DNA of 64,000 nt from Candidatus Neomicrothrix sp. UBA2974 (GTDB lineage: Bacteria; Actinomycetota; Acidimicrobiia; Acidimicrobiales; MedAcidi-G1). The stretch spans positions 1 to 64,000 of the forward strand of contig DEAU01000030.1 of NCBI GenBank assembly GCA_002348705.1. The letters run 5' to 3'. Below, piece after piece: positions 15,530-25,695 of the stretch (its first letter is position 1; each line of letters starts with the position of its first letter). The notes beneath the pieces were generated by a model. The model saw only the letters and a list, made by a program, of their open reading frames with translations. It was not told the DNA's origin and made no database searches. A program made the position numbers and the translations under genes.

Positions 15530-16846
15530 ATGAATCTCCCTTCCGACGGCTCTCCATCGTCCGTGCGGGTTGGCCTTCTCGGCTGCGGTCATGTGGGTGC
15601 GGCCCTGGTCGCGCTGGTTGCCGAACGCAGGCCCGAAATCGCCCGTCGTCGCGCCCTCGATCTCGAGGTGGTCAGAATCGCGGTGCGCAACACGGCAATT
15701 GATCGCGACGTCCCTGTGTCCGGCGATTCCTTCACCACAGATGCCGCGTCAGTTGTGTCCGACCCGGACGTCGACGTGATCGTCGAAGTCATGGGTGGCA
15801 TCGAACCCGCGCGCGAGCTTGTGTCCACGGCCCTGGCTGCCGGCAAGCCGGTGGTTACCGCCAACAAAGACCTCTTGGCCAACCATGGTGCCGAGCTGTA
15901 CGCCCTAGCCGAGGCAAACGGTGTCGACCTGCTGTTCGAGGCGGCAGTCGCCGGAGCCATTCCGATCATGCGTCCGTTGCGGGAGTCGCTGGCAGGGGAG
16001 CCCATCAACCGGGTGATGGGGATTGTCAACGGCACGACAAACTTCATCCTCAGCCGGATGGCGGCGGATGGGGCTTCGTATGTCGATGCGCTCGTCGAGG
16101 CCCAAAATCTGGGCTACGCCGAAAGCGATCCCACCGCCGACGTAGAGGGATACGACGCAGGCGCCAAGGTCGCAGTAATTGCCACGGTTGCCTTTGGGGC
16201 GATGGTGGTGGCCGGCGACGTGTACCACGAGGGCATCTCGGGGATCACACAGGCCGACATAGAGTTGGCCGCTGACCTGCAGCATTGCATCAAGTTGTTG
16301 GCTGTCGCCGAGCGAACGGTCGCCGATGACGGTGAGCCCCAGATAGGGGTGCGAGTGCATCCCACCCTGGTACCTCTCGACCATCCATTGGCTTCGGTGA
16401 ATGGCAGTTTCAACGCCGTGTTCGTCGAAAGTGCCGCCGCGGGGGACTTGATGCTCTACGGGCGTGGTGCCGGTGGTCGGCCCACTGCTTCGGCTGTGCT
16501 CGGCGACCTCATTGACGCATCAGCCAACATGGCTAGAGGGCACGGAGCGACAATCGGCACTCTCGAACAGGTCCGTATTGCCCCGATCGACGACGTGGTT
16601 TCGGCCTTCTACTTGAACATCGAAGTGGATGACCGTCCGGGAGTACTGGCATCCGTGGCCACCGTGTTCGGGGAGCACGGAGTGTCCATCCGTTCCATGG
16701 AGCAGGAGGGCCTTGGTGGCGAAGCCCGACTTGTCTTCATAACCCATGGTGCCCGCGAGCGCGATCTGCGGGCCACGCTTGATGAACTTCGATCCCTGGA
16801 AGCGGTCCGGGCCGTGGGCAGTGTGCTGCGGGTCATCGGCGACTGA
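15530..16846 (+). CDS. hom: Homoserine dehydrogenase with ACT domain
   Basis: 438 aa. The N-terminal NAD(P)-binding motif is GLLGCGHVGAALV, the substrate/catalytic region is TANKDLLANHG and GIVNGTTNFIL, with LGYAESDPTADVEGYDAGAK. A C-terminal ACT domain (YLNIEVDDRPGVLASVATVF) is the usual site of threonine feedback inhibition. It reduces aspartate semialdehyde to homoserine. The frame is open far upstream into lysA, but ATG 15530 matches the family start and has a -10 box just upstream. Next gene thrC uses the pathway product after phosphorylation. Confidence 0.96.
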   Translation: MNLPSDGSPSSVRVGLLGCGHVGAALVALVAERRPEIARRRALDLEVVRIAVRNTAIDRDVPVSGDSFTTDAASVVSDPDVDVIVEVMGGIEPARELVSTALAAGKPVVTANKDLLANHGAELYALAEANGVDLLFEAAVAGAIPIMRPLRESLAGEPINRVMGIVNGTTNFILSRMAADGASYVDALVEAQNLGYAESDPTADVEGYDAGAKVAVIATVAFGAMVVAGDVYHEGISGITQADIELAADLQHCIKLLAVAERTVADDGEPQIGVRVHPTLVPLDHPLASVNGSFNAVFVESAAAGDLMLYGRGAGGRPTASAVLGDLIDASANMARGHGATIGTLEQVRIAPIDDVVSAFYLNIEVDDRPGVLASVATVFGEHGVSIRSMEQEGLGGEARLVFITHGARERDLRATLDELRSLEAVRAVGSVLRVIGD

Positions 16847-16854
16847 CAGTCCGC

Positions 16855-16860
16855 GAACCT
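16855..16860 (+). promoter_or_regulatory. Possible -10 GAACCT before thrC
   Basis: GAACCT lies 6 nt before the thrC ATG. The same hexamer at the same spacing precedes the PAC2 gene on the other strand (43478-43473). This supports it as a weak -10 variant, but it lacks the initial T. Confidence 0.3.
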
Positions 16861-16866
16861 GACGTA

Positions 16867-18249
16867 ATGAGGTACGTGAGCACTCGGGGGGCTTCTCCCG
16901 TCCTCGACTTTGCCGACACGCTTCTGGCAGGGCTCGCCGACGATGGCGGCTTGTACGTCCCGGAGTCCTGGCCGGTCCTAGGAGATGGTGGCCGAGGCGA
17001 CTATGTCGAAACGGCGGTGGAGGTCATGTCGCCCTTTGTCGGCCAATCGGTCGACGGCGGTGCCTTTGCTGCCATGGTGGCCGACGCCTACGCCGGTTTC
17101 GACCACCCCGAGGTCGCCCCGATCGTTGAACTGTCGGACGGAATCCACCTGATGCAGTTGTTCCACGGACCCACGTTGGCCTTTAAGGACATCGCCCTTC
17201 AACTGGTGAGCCGCCTATTCGAATACGAGTTGTCCCGTCGTGGCGAACGGGTGACCATCGTGGGAGCCACCTCTGGCGACACTGGCTCAGCAGCGATTGA
17301 GGCTTGTCGCGACCGTGAGACGGTGGACATCGTCATCCTCCACCCGGCGGGTCGGGTATCTGAGGTCCAACGGCGTCAGATGACGACGGTGGCGTCGGAC
17401 AATGTGCACAACGTGGCGATCGACGGCACGTTTGACGACTGTCAGGACCTGGTTAAGGCCATGTTCAACGACGTCCCCTTCCGTGAAGAAGTTCGTCTCT
17501 CGGCGGTGAACTCGATCAACTGGGGCCGGGTGATGGCCCAGGTCGTCTACTACGTGGTTGCTGCCGAGCGCCTGGGAGGTCGCCAATCGCCAATCGCCTT
17601 CTCGGTTCCGACGGGGAACTTTGGCAACGTGTTCGCCGGCCACGTGGCCCGACTTTCAGGCCTTGAAGTTCCGCAATTGGTTGTCGGCAGTAACTCCAAT
17701 GACGTATTGACACGGTTCTTCGTTGACGGCTCCATGGATATCGCCGAGGTGGTTCCGACTACCTCGCCGAGCATGGACATTCAGGTGTCTTCCAACCTCG
17801 AGCGCCTGCTGTTTGAGATCAGTGGGCGTGATGGGGCAGCGGTCGGTGTCCAGTTGGACGACTTCCGGTCCTCTGGGCGCTTTCGACTTGAACCGGGTCA
17901 GCGCGTCGGATTGGCCGATGGTTGGTCCGGTGCCCGCTTCCATGACGACGAGGTTCTTACGTGTATCGGCGACGAGGCAGACCGCTCCGGAATCATCCTC
18001 GATCCGCACACCGCCGTTGGTGTGCTGGCTGCCCGAGCCTGTCGACGGGACCCGTCGATTCCTATGGTTGCTCTGGCCACGGCCCACCCGGCCAAGTTCC
18101 CCGATGCCGTGGAGGCAGCAACCGGCAAGCGTCCTGCCCTGCCGGAGCGGTTGGCCGACCTTCACGAACGCTCCGAGCGCTTGACTGCGCTGCCCGACGA
18201 CCTTGCCATCGTGCAGGATTTTGTCCGGTCATGCCGACGCGGTGCCTGA
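16867..18249 (+). CDS. thrC: Threonine synthase
   Basis: 460 aa PLP enzyme converting O-phosphohomoserine to threonine. The N-terminal YVSTRG and GLADDGGLYVPESW, the PLP lysine in GPTLAFKDIALQL, and the phosphate-binding GATSGDTGSAAIEA are all typical of the long bacterial class. It follows hom by 20 bp. The preceding enzyme, homoserine kinase ThrB, is not encoded next to it; the nearby apgM-type gene may supply that step. Confidence 0.96.
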   Translation: MRYVSTRGASPVLDFADTLLAGLADDGGLYVPESWPVLGDGGRGDYVETAVEVMSPFVGQSVDGGAFAAMVADAYAGFDHPEVAPIVELSDGIHLMQLFHGPTLAFKDIALQLVSRLFEYELSRRGERVTIVGATSGDTGSAAIEACRDRETVDIVILHPAGRVSEVQRRQMTTVASDNVHNVAIDGTFDDCQDLVKAMFNDVPFREEVRLSAVNSINWGRVMAQVVYYVVAAERLGGRQSPIAFSVPTGNFGNVFAGHVARLSGLEVPQLVVGSNSNDVLTRFFVDGSMDIAEVVPTTSPSMDIQVSSNLERLLFEISGRDGAAVGVQLDDFRSSGRFRLEPGQRVGLADGWSGARFHDDEVLTCIGDEADRSGIILDPHTAVGVLAARACRRDPSIPMVALATAHPAKFPDAVEAATGKRPALPERLADLHERSERLTALPDDLAIVQDFVRSCRRGA

Positions 18250-18272
18250 ACTTGGCGACCGGGAGGTGCCAG

Positions 18273-18332
18273 ATGACCGATCGGAAGGGTGCTATCTCAT
18301 ACCGGAGTCGTTCATGGAGTCTGGGAGGATGA
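18273..18332 (+). CDS. Possible 19-aa ORF between thrC and apgM
   Basis: ATG 18273, preceded by GGGAGG (about 18260-18265), opens MTDRKGAISYRSRSWSLGG and stops at 18332, within the ribosome-site region of the next gene. It might couple translation or act as a leader peptide. It has no run of Thr or Ile codons, so classic attenuation is not evident. Confidence 0.2.
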   Translation: MTDRKGAISYRSRSWSLGG

Positions 18333-18339
18333 GTAGGTC

Positions 18340-19488
18340 ATGAAATACGTGATCTGCGTTCCCGACGGCTGCGCCGACCTGCCGGTCCCCGAGTTGGACG
18401 GTCGGACCCCGATGGAGGTGGCACGCACGCCGGTACTGGACGCCCTGGCTTCGCGTGGGGAGGTTGGACGGGCAGCGGTAATTCCCGAGGGAATGCCGCC
18501 GGGGAGCGATGTGGGGAACATGGCCATCATGGGCTTCGACCCGTCGAAATATCACACCGGTCGGGCGCCAATCGAGGTGGCGGCCATGGGTCGGACGCTA
18601 CGCCCCGACCAGACCGCATTTCGCTGCAACCTGGTTGTTGTCCGCGACGGCGTCATGGTCGACTACGCCGGGGCGAACCCTACGAACGAAGAGGCCGAGG
18701 CGGTAATTGCAGCCCTACAGTCCGAGGTGGCCACCTCATTCGAAGGCGTCGAGTTCCTGGCAGGTGTTGGCTTCCGTAACGCCATGATTGCGCCACAGTC
18801 CTGGATTGAAGCCGACTGCACGCCACCCCACGACCTGTCCGGTGACCCGGTCGTCCTACCCACTGGTCCAGCAGCAGGATTCCTGGTCGAGGTGATGGAG
18901 GCCTCGGTCGAGGTTCTGGCCGGCTTCGACTTGGACGCCAACCAGGCTTGGCTGTGGGGCCAGGGCTTCCAACCTCAGGTGCCTTCCTTCCACGAGGTGC
19001 ATGGGGTGCGGGCCGGCCTGGTCACCGCAGTCGACCTGGTGCGAGGCATCGGTGTCCTGTCGGGCATGAAGATCTGTGACATTCCCGGAGCTACCGGCTG
19101 GTACGACACTGACTATGAAGGAAAGCGGGACGTTGCCATCGCTGAATTACGCGCGGGCCTCGATTTGTTCGTTATCCACGTTGAGGCCACCGACGAGGCT
19201 GGCCACGCCGGTGATGTGACAGACAAGGTGGAGGCCCTCGAGAATTGGGATCGGCGTATTCTGGCCGACCTGGTTCCGGCACTTGACGAGATGGGTCCGT
19301 GGCGATTGCTGATGCTGCCCGACCACGCCACACCGCTCACCACACGTACCCACACAACCGACCCGGTTCCCTATCTGCTGGTCGACTGCGAGGTTGATGG
19401 CCCTGGTGGGACTTTCACCGAACCTGGGGTGGCTGATTGCGAGCCAGTCCCCGGCCACGAACTTATGGGGCGCCTACTGGCTCGTTGA
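18340..19488 (+). CDS. ApgM-type phosphoglycerate-mutase-like protein, possible homoserine kinase
   Basis: 382 aa of the COG3635/ApgM family, alkaline-phosphatase superfamily. Metal and phospho-acceptor motifs are visible: VPDGCADLPVP, GSDVGNMAIMGFDP (Ser as nucleophile), HVEATDEAGHAGD and LMLPDHATP. Classical members are cofactor-independent phosphoglycerate mutases. A bacterial branch next to threonine genes has been proposed, and in some species shown genetically, to replace homoserine kinase. Here it follows hom and thrC with no thrB, so I infer homoserine kinase activity; glycolytic mutase is the alternative. Ribosome site GGGAGG is upstream. The gene ends a plus-strand run. Confidence 0.8.
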   Translation: MKYVICVPDGCADLPVPELDGRTPMEVARTPVLDALASRGEVGRAAVIPEGMPPGSDVGNMAIMGFDPSKYHTGRAPIEVAAMGRTLRPDQTAFRCNLVVVRDGVMVDYAGANPTNEEAEAVIAALQSEVATSFEGVEFLAGVGFRNAMIAPQSWIEADCTPPHDLSGDPVVLPTGPAAGFLVEVMEASVEVLAGFDLDANQAWLWGQGFQPQVPSFHEVHGVRAGLVTAVDLVRGIGVLSGMKICDIPGATGWYDTDYEGKRDVAIAELRAGLDLFVIHVEATDEAGHAGDVTDKVEALENWDRRILADLVPALDEMGPWRLLMLPDHATPLTTRTHTTDPVPYLLVDCEVDGPGGTFTEPGVADCEPVPGHELMGRLLAR

Positions 19489-19900
19489 TCCTCCGTTTTG
19501 GCCTCTGAACTGCAGAGATACTTTCCTGCTAGGGGTTGTTCCGGAGTCGTCGCCGCAGGTGTGTTGTTGTCGTCTGGGCGCGCCTGTACCGTGATGTTGT
19601 CGTCGGGTTGGCGTTGACCATCCCGGATGGCATCCCTCTCCTCCCTCCCAGTGTCCACCATGTAGTCCAGGTCATGCGGTAGGAATCAGGGACTGGGACA
19701 TCGTTTACGACACGTTCTCCAGCCCGGAATCTTCGGAATGGAGGCGGTGTTTCCCAATCCGGGTGGCGCCGGACGGGACAATCCGTCGGGCACCACGCCC
19801 GGGTGAATAGAACCTGACGATCAGATGGGCCATAGGCCTGCCGGAGTCGGTCTGACAGGACCGGCCAGAAAATAACCGGAATGAAAAGAAAACAGGTGTT
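19489..19900. other. Long leader/intergenic region before rho
   Basis: This 412-bp gap holds no convincing gene. Two small hairpins sit side by side: GACGG/CCGTC (19772-19776/19783-19787) and CGGGC/GCCCG (19787-19791/19797-19801). The 40 bp before rho are A-rich. Rho genes often have long autoregulated leaders, so this may be a leader; no clear promoter was found. Confidence 0.3.
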
Positions 19901-21547
<1,647 letters not shown>

Positions 21548-21571
21548 GTGGTTCCTAACTCATTCCGGCTT

Positions 21572-21607
21572 CGTCCTCAGCACCTGTTTCGCAGGTTGCC
21601 GAGGACG
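21572..21607 (+). promoter_or_regulatory. Stem-loop between rho and rpmE
   Basis: CGTCCTC (21572-21578) pairs with GAGGACG (21601-21607), and ACCTG (21582-21586) with CAGGT (21592-21596) around loop TTTCG, making one long, slightly interrupted hairpin. It ends 26 nt before the L31 start. It may be a rho terminator or a leader structure regulating L31; no U-tract is seen. Confidence 0.45.
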
Positions 21608-21633
21608 GGAACGCGCCGCAGACTGGACCTACC

Positions 21634-21888
21634 ATGAAGCAGGACACCCACCCGAACTATCGGCCCGTGGTCTTTCAGGACCTCTCGGAGGGCACCAATT
21701 TCGTGATCCGCTCGACGGTCGAGACCGACGACGTCATCACGCTGGAGGACGGCGTGGAGTATCCGCTTGTCAAGGTGGAAATTTCTTCCGCTAGCCACCC
21801 GTTCTTCACGGGAACGATGAAGATCGTGGACACCGCCGGACGCGTCGAGCGCTTCGAGCGGCGTTACGGCAAGCGTCGTAAGGGCTGA
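21634..21888 (+). CDS. rpmE2: 50S ribosomal protein L31, type B
   Basis: 84 aa. MKQDTHPNYRPVVFQD and SASHPFFTGTMKIVDTAGRVERFERRYG are the type B L31 pattern. It lacks the CxxC zinc cysteines of type A. Type B copies usually replace the zinc form when zinc is scarce; here it may be the main copy because it lies in the conserved rho-rpmE-prfA order. Binds the large ribosomal subunit. Confidence 0.95.
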   Translation: MKQDTHPNYRPVVFQDLSEGTNFVIRSTVETDDVITLEDGVEYPLVKVEISSASHPFFTGTMKIVDTAGRVERFERRYGKRRKG

Positions 21889-21928
21889 GTCCTGGCGGCC
21901 GGCCGCATCTCGGGCCGGATGGGATCGC

Positions 21929-22945
21929 GTGATTCTCGAGTCTGAGCGTCGGCTGGCTCTGCGCGGGTCCAAGCTGCGAGCCCTGGTTGCCGCGGCCGGT
22001 GGTCCGGACGGCGACCATGAGGTTGACGGCGACTACCTCTTTGACGGAACTCGGCTCTGGGTTCTGGCTGCCAGTGAGGCGTCAGAGGGAGTGCTTGGCG
22101 CGGCGGTACTGCGGGCTGGAAGCCACGAGGACTCCAACCGGCTATTGGCGATTAGCGTCTGTGTGGACGACCCGGTGGTCGCTGCAACTGTGGCGCGCCG
22201 CGCTGAAGCGCTCCAATCGCCGCCCGATGTGTTCTCCATCGATGGTGGTAATCTCGTTCCTGCTCAACCCGCCGAGGCACCTGTCAAGGCCGGTGAAGCA
22301 CGCATTTCTGACGGATTCGATGAACTGTGTCGGGGCGCCGGTGTGGAACCGCTGCTGGAACACGGCATCTGGAGGGGCGAAGTACTCGGCCTTGAGGTGG
22401 TCCGTGTGGTTGACGAAACCGATATCAGTGTCGATGGAGGTCCGGTGGTGCGGGTCGGGGTGGGCCGGTTTGATCGCGAGGCGGGAGCTCTAATGCACGG
22501 TGGTCGGTCCGACTCGGAGGCCTTGGCTGCCGCCGCCGATTTGGTTCGAGCTCAGCGCCGGGTCGGCGCCGGGGCCCACCCTCTGGCCACCCTGGCCAGG
22601 GAACGATGGTTGCGCCACGACATCTGTGTCTCGCCTGAGACGGTCGATTTGGTCGACCTGGTGCCGGTGGACCCAGCCGACGAACGTTCAAGCTTGAGGG
22701 ACCCTTCGCCCGCTCCCGCGATAGGGACCGGCCTGGAAGGTGAGAGGGTGCTGGTGGTCTGCTCCGTGGGAGTCGATCCCAGGCTTCTAGGTGCCGCCTG
22801 CGAACTTGTGCTTCGGGAACGCCCGGATCGTGTGCTGGTGGTGCTGCCCAACCGCGATGTATTGACGCCGGTGAAACGAGCGATGGAGCGCCTTCAGGTG
22901 CCGGCCTTGGTGGTCGGAGCGACCTGCGGCTGGGAAAAGGTCTGA
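21929..22945 (+). CDS. Conserved protein of unknown function in the rpmE-prfA interval
   Basis: 338 aa, acidic, no signal peptide or membrane segment. No family is recognised with confidence. It begins MILESERRLALRGSKLR (GTG 21929) and has a C-terminal alpha/beta stretch GERVLVVCSVGVDPRLLGAA, RVLVVLPNRDVLTPVKRAM, then PALVVGATCGW, which looks like a Rossmann-type fold. Location between rpmE and prfA suggests a role linked to translation or cell-wall genes, but that is guilt by association. Codon use looks like its neighbours. Confidence 0.7.
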   Translation: MILESERRLALRGSKLRALVAAAGGPDGDHEVDGDYLFDGTRLWVLAASEASEGVLGAAVLRAGSHEDSNRLLAISVCVDDPVVAATVARRAEALQSPPDVFSIDGGNLVPAQPAEAPVKAGEARISDGFDELCRGAGVEPLLEHGIWRGEVLGLEVVRVVDETDISVDGGPVVRVGVGRFDREAGALMHGGRSDSEALAAAADLVRAQRRVGAGAHPLATLARERWLRHDICVSPETVDLVDLVPVDPADERSSLRDPSPAPAIGTGLEGERVLVVCSVGVDPRLLGAACELVLRERPDRVLVVLPNRDVLTPVKRAMERLQVPALVVGATCGWEKV

Positions 22946-23023
22946 TTCTTCCCTGAGATCTCGGAAACCGGTTGACCTTGAGGGTCGTGGCGGCATTTCA
23001 GCAGGTGGTGGTGGACCCCTCGG

Positions 23024-23029
23024 TACCCT
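23024..23029 (+). promoter_or_regulatory. -10 box TACCCT before prfA
   Basis: TACCCT is 7 nt upstream of the prfA ATG and no ribosome site is present, consistent with a leaderless start. Confidence 0.5.
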
Positions 23030-23036
23030 GAGTCGA

Positions 23037-24116
23037 ATGTTGGAGCAGGTTGAGGCTGTTGAGGCCGAGTACGCCGACGTGGAGGCTCGTTTGGCCGACC
23101 CGGAGGTGCTTGGTGATCCCGAACTCCTGCAGGTGGTGGGTCGCCGCTTCAAGGAGCTCGAAGGGGTTCTGGCTATTGGACGTCCACTGCGTGCCGCCCA
23201 CGACGATCTTGCTACGGCTCGGGAACTGGCTGAACTGGCGGTGGGCGAGGAGAGAGAACTGCTCCGGACCGAGATCGTCTCCCTGGAGGCCGAGATCGAA
23301 CGTTTGGAGGGAGAGTTGCGGAACCTGCTGCTGCCCCGCGACCCCAATGACGGCCGGCCGGTAATCGTTGAGATACGTGGGGCGGAGGGAGGGGAGGAGG
23401 CAAACCTCTTTGCCCGGGACCTTTACGACATGTACCTGGCCTTCTCTGCCGTCAGGGGCTGGTCGGTCGAACCGCTGGAGGCTCGCGAGTCGGACATGGG
23501 CGGGTTTAGCGAGGTGATGGTTTTGGTGAAGGGCGACGACGCCTGGACCCGGTTGAAGCATGAGGCTGGAGTTCATCGGGTCCAGCGGGTTCCTGCGACT
23601 GAGTCGCAAGGCAGGATCCACACGTCCTCGGCAACGGTCAGCGTCCTCCCCGAAGCCCATGAGGTGGAGGTTCAGGTCGACGAGAACGACCTACAGGTCG
23701 ATGTATACCGGGCATCTGGACCGGGGGGTCAATCGGTCAACACCACCGACTCGGCGGTTCGCATCACTCACAAGCCCACAGGTCTCGTGGTTTCCATGCA
23801 GGATGAGAAGAGCCAGCTCCAAAACAAGGTGAAGGCACTGCGGGTGCTGCGGTCCCGCCTGCTCCAGATTGAGCAGGAACGTCAACAGGCCGAGGCATCG
23901 GAGACCCGCCGTGGCCAGATCGGGGGCGGTGGCCGCTCAGAGAAGATCCGGACATACAACTTCAAGGAGAACCGGGTCACTGACCATCGCATAGGGCTGA
24001 CACTTCACAAACTGGACCGGATCCTGGCTGGCGGGATGGATGAGGTGGTTGACGGACTTCTGGCCGACGAGCGGAACCGACAGTTGGTCGAGGGACTCGA
24101 CGGTGCGAATGGCTGA
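23037..24116 (+). CDS. prfA: Peptide chain release factor 1
   Basis: 359 aa. The GGQ peptidyl-hydrolysis loop is in RASGPGGQSVNTTDSAV. The anticodon-like segment in VHRVQRVPATESQGRIHTS is RF1-type. N-terminal coiled-coil and C-terminal KENRVTDHRIGLTLHKLD complete the family pattern. It ends translation at UAA and UAG. The stop overlaps the next gene prmC by 8 bp, whose product methylates the GGQ glutamine. Confidence 0.97.
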   Translation: MLEQVEAVEAEYADVEARLADPEVLGDPELLQVVGRRFKELEGVLAIGRPLRAAHDDLATARELAELAVGEERELLRTEIVSLEAEIERLEGELRNLLLPRDPNDGRPVIVEIRGAEGGEEANLFARDLYDMYLAFSAVRGWSVEPLEARESDMGGFSEVMVLVKGDDAWTRLKHEAGVHRVQRVPATESQGRIHTSSATVSVLPEAHEVEVQVDENDLQVDVYRASGPGGQSVNTTDSAVRITHKPTGLVVSMQDEKSQLQNKVKALRVLRSRLLQIEQERQQAEASETRRGQIGGGGRSEKIRTYNFKENRVTDHRIGLTLHKLDRILAGGMDEVVDGLLADERNRQLVEGLDGANG

Positions 24117-25041
24117 GCTTGAGGGTCTGGCCTCGGGCTTCCAAGGTTTCGATCCGGACGATGGTTCGCATGGTGAAGCGGGAACCGTCTCCTGGCGGGA
24201 GGTGCTGGTTGAGACCGAGGCTCGCCTAGCTACTGCCGGGCTACCGGCTAGGGAGGCTCGGTGGATTGTCGAAGAGGCTTCCGGGGCAACGTCGGCATCT
24301 GAACTGAACGAACTAGCGACCGTGCGGGGCATGGCCCGGAACGACGCCATGGTCGAGCGCCGACTTAAGGGAGAGCCGGTGCAGTACGTTCTGGGCCACT
24401 GGGCGTTCCGAACTCTGGACCTGATGGTCGACCGGAGGGTCCTGGTTCCGCGTTCTGAGACCGAAGTGGTAGCTGGTCTGGCCATGTTGGAGGTAGATCG
24501 TCGGGGCCCGGGAAGGTCTGAGGAGGACCCGGTTCTGGTGGCCGACCTGGGGACTGGGTCCGGAGCGATCGGACTATCAATTGCCTCCGAACGTCCGATT
24601 GCTCAGGTTTGGTGTGTCGACGCGTCGGCCGACGCAGTATCCGTTGCTCGTGCCAATTGTGCCGGTCTGGGCCGACCTGGCCGACGGGTGGTGGTGGCCG
24701 AGGGGTTCTGGTTCGAAGGACTCCCGGAAGGCTTGGCTGGTCGACTGGACGTGGTCGTTTCAAATCCGCCCTATGTGGGTTCGGACGAGGAACTACCCAG
24801 TGAGGTCGTCGACTGGGAGCCGAACATGGCCTTATTTTCTCATGGTGACGGAACGGCAGACCTGAGGATGCTGGTCGATAGCGCGTCAGCTTGGTTAGCG
24901 CCAGGGGGCGCCCTCGTGCTTGAGATGGCGCCCCACCAGGCGGCCCTTATGGCTGAATACGCTCGAGTTGCGGGCTATGACGACGTCGTTGTCCACTCGG
25001 ACCTCGCCGGTCGCCATCGTGCACTGGTGGCCCGTCGATAA
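24109..25041 (+). CDS. prmC: Release factor glutamine methyltransferase
   Basis: 310 aa SAM-dependent methyltransferase acting on the GGQ glutamine of release factors. SAM motif VADLGTGSGAIGLSIA and the substrate-glutamine motif VVSNPPYVGSDEEL are present. An N-terminal helical domain is typical, with about 20 extra residues at the very start. ATG 24109 overlaps the prfA end, indicating translational coupling; the frame is open further upstream without support. Confidence 0.95.
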   Translation: MAELEGLASGFQGFDPDDGSHGEAGTVSWREVLVETEARLATAGLPAREARWIVEEASGATSASELNELATVRGMARNDAMVERRLKGEPVQYVLGHWAFRTLDLMVDRRVLVPRSETEVVAGLAMLEVDRRGPGRSEEDPVLVADLGTGSGAIGLSIASERPIAQVWCVDASADAVSVARANCAGLGRPGRRVVVAEGFWFEGLPEGLAGRLDVVVSNPPYVGSDEELPSEVVDWEPNMALFSHGDGTADLRMLVDSASAWLAPGGALVLEMAPHQAALMAEYARVAGYDDVVVHSDLAGRHRALVARR

Positions 25042-25043
25042 CG

Positions 25044-25685
25044 ATGATGCCAGTCGAGTTAGTCGACGGGGTCGGCGATCACGACGCTGCAGTGCGTGCC
25101 GTCGTCGAGCGGCTACTGGCCGGCCAGGTGGTGGTGATTCCGACTGAGACGGTCTATGGAGTAGCGGCATCGGCCACAGACCCTGAGGCCGTTGAGGAGC
25201 TATTTCTTCGCAAGGGACGATCGACTGAACGCTTGATGGCTGTGTTGGTGGCGGACGTTGCGCAGGCTAGAGCTCTGGCCGTCATTGACGAGCGGTTCGA
25301 GCGTCTAGCCGAGGCGATGTGGCCAGGTCCGTTGACGATGGTCTTGCCCCGGCGTCCAGACGCCGGTCTGACCTTGGGCCTGGAGTTAGAGGGTCCGGCG
25401 ACCATTGGCATCCGGTGTCCCGACCACGAATTGGCGCGAGCCGTTAGCGCCGAAGTGGGTCCCATCGTCACAACGTCTGCCAACCGTTCGGGTGAGGAGA
25501 CGCCGAGCGACGCCGTTGGAGCGGCGACCGCGCTGGGCGGCGACTTGTTGGCTGTCGAGGGCGGACCTTGCACAGGGGTGCCGTCCACCGTTCTCGACTT
25601 GACGGTCAATCCGGCTCGGATCCTACGCCTTGGGACCATTGGACCTGAAGAACTGGCATCGGTCGGCGTTCCAGTCGGCCGGTAG
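25044..25685 (+). CDS. tsaC: L-threonylcarbamoyladenylate synthase
   Basis: 213 aa YrdC/Sua5-fold enzyme making threonylcarbamoyl-AMP for the t6A modification at position 37 of ANN-decoding tRNAs. VVIPTETVYGVAASATD, KGRSTERLMAVLV and VTTSANRSGEETPSDAV are family motifs. It lacks the extra Sua5 C-terminal domain. It begins 2 bp after prmC, the usual actinobacterial order. Confidence 0.94.
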   Translation: MMPVELVDGVGDHDAAVRAVVERLLAGQVVVIPTETVYGVAASATDPEAVEELFLRKGRSTERLMAVLVADVAQARALAVIDERFERLAEAMWPGPLTMVLPRRPDAGLTLGLELEGPATIGIRCPDHELARAVSAEVGPIVTTSANRSGEETPSDAVGAATALGGDLLAVEGGPCTGVPSTVLDLTVNPARILRLGTIGPEELASVGVPVGR

Positions 25686-25688
25686 CCT
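25683..25688 (+). promoter_or_regulatory. -10 box TAGCCT before rpiB
   Basis: TAGCCT overlaps the tsaC stop codon (tag) and lies 7 nt before the rpiB ATG. No ribosome site is visible, so leaderless initiation is likely in addition to read-through. Confidence 0.45.
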
Positions 25689-25695
25689 CGGGGTC

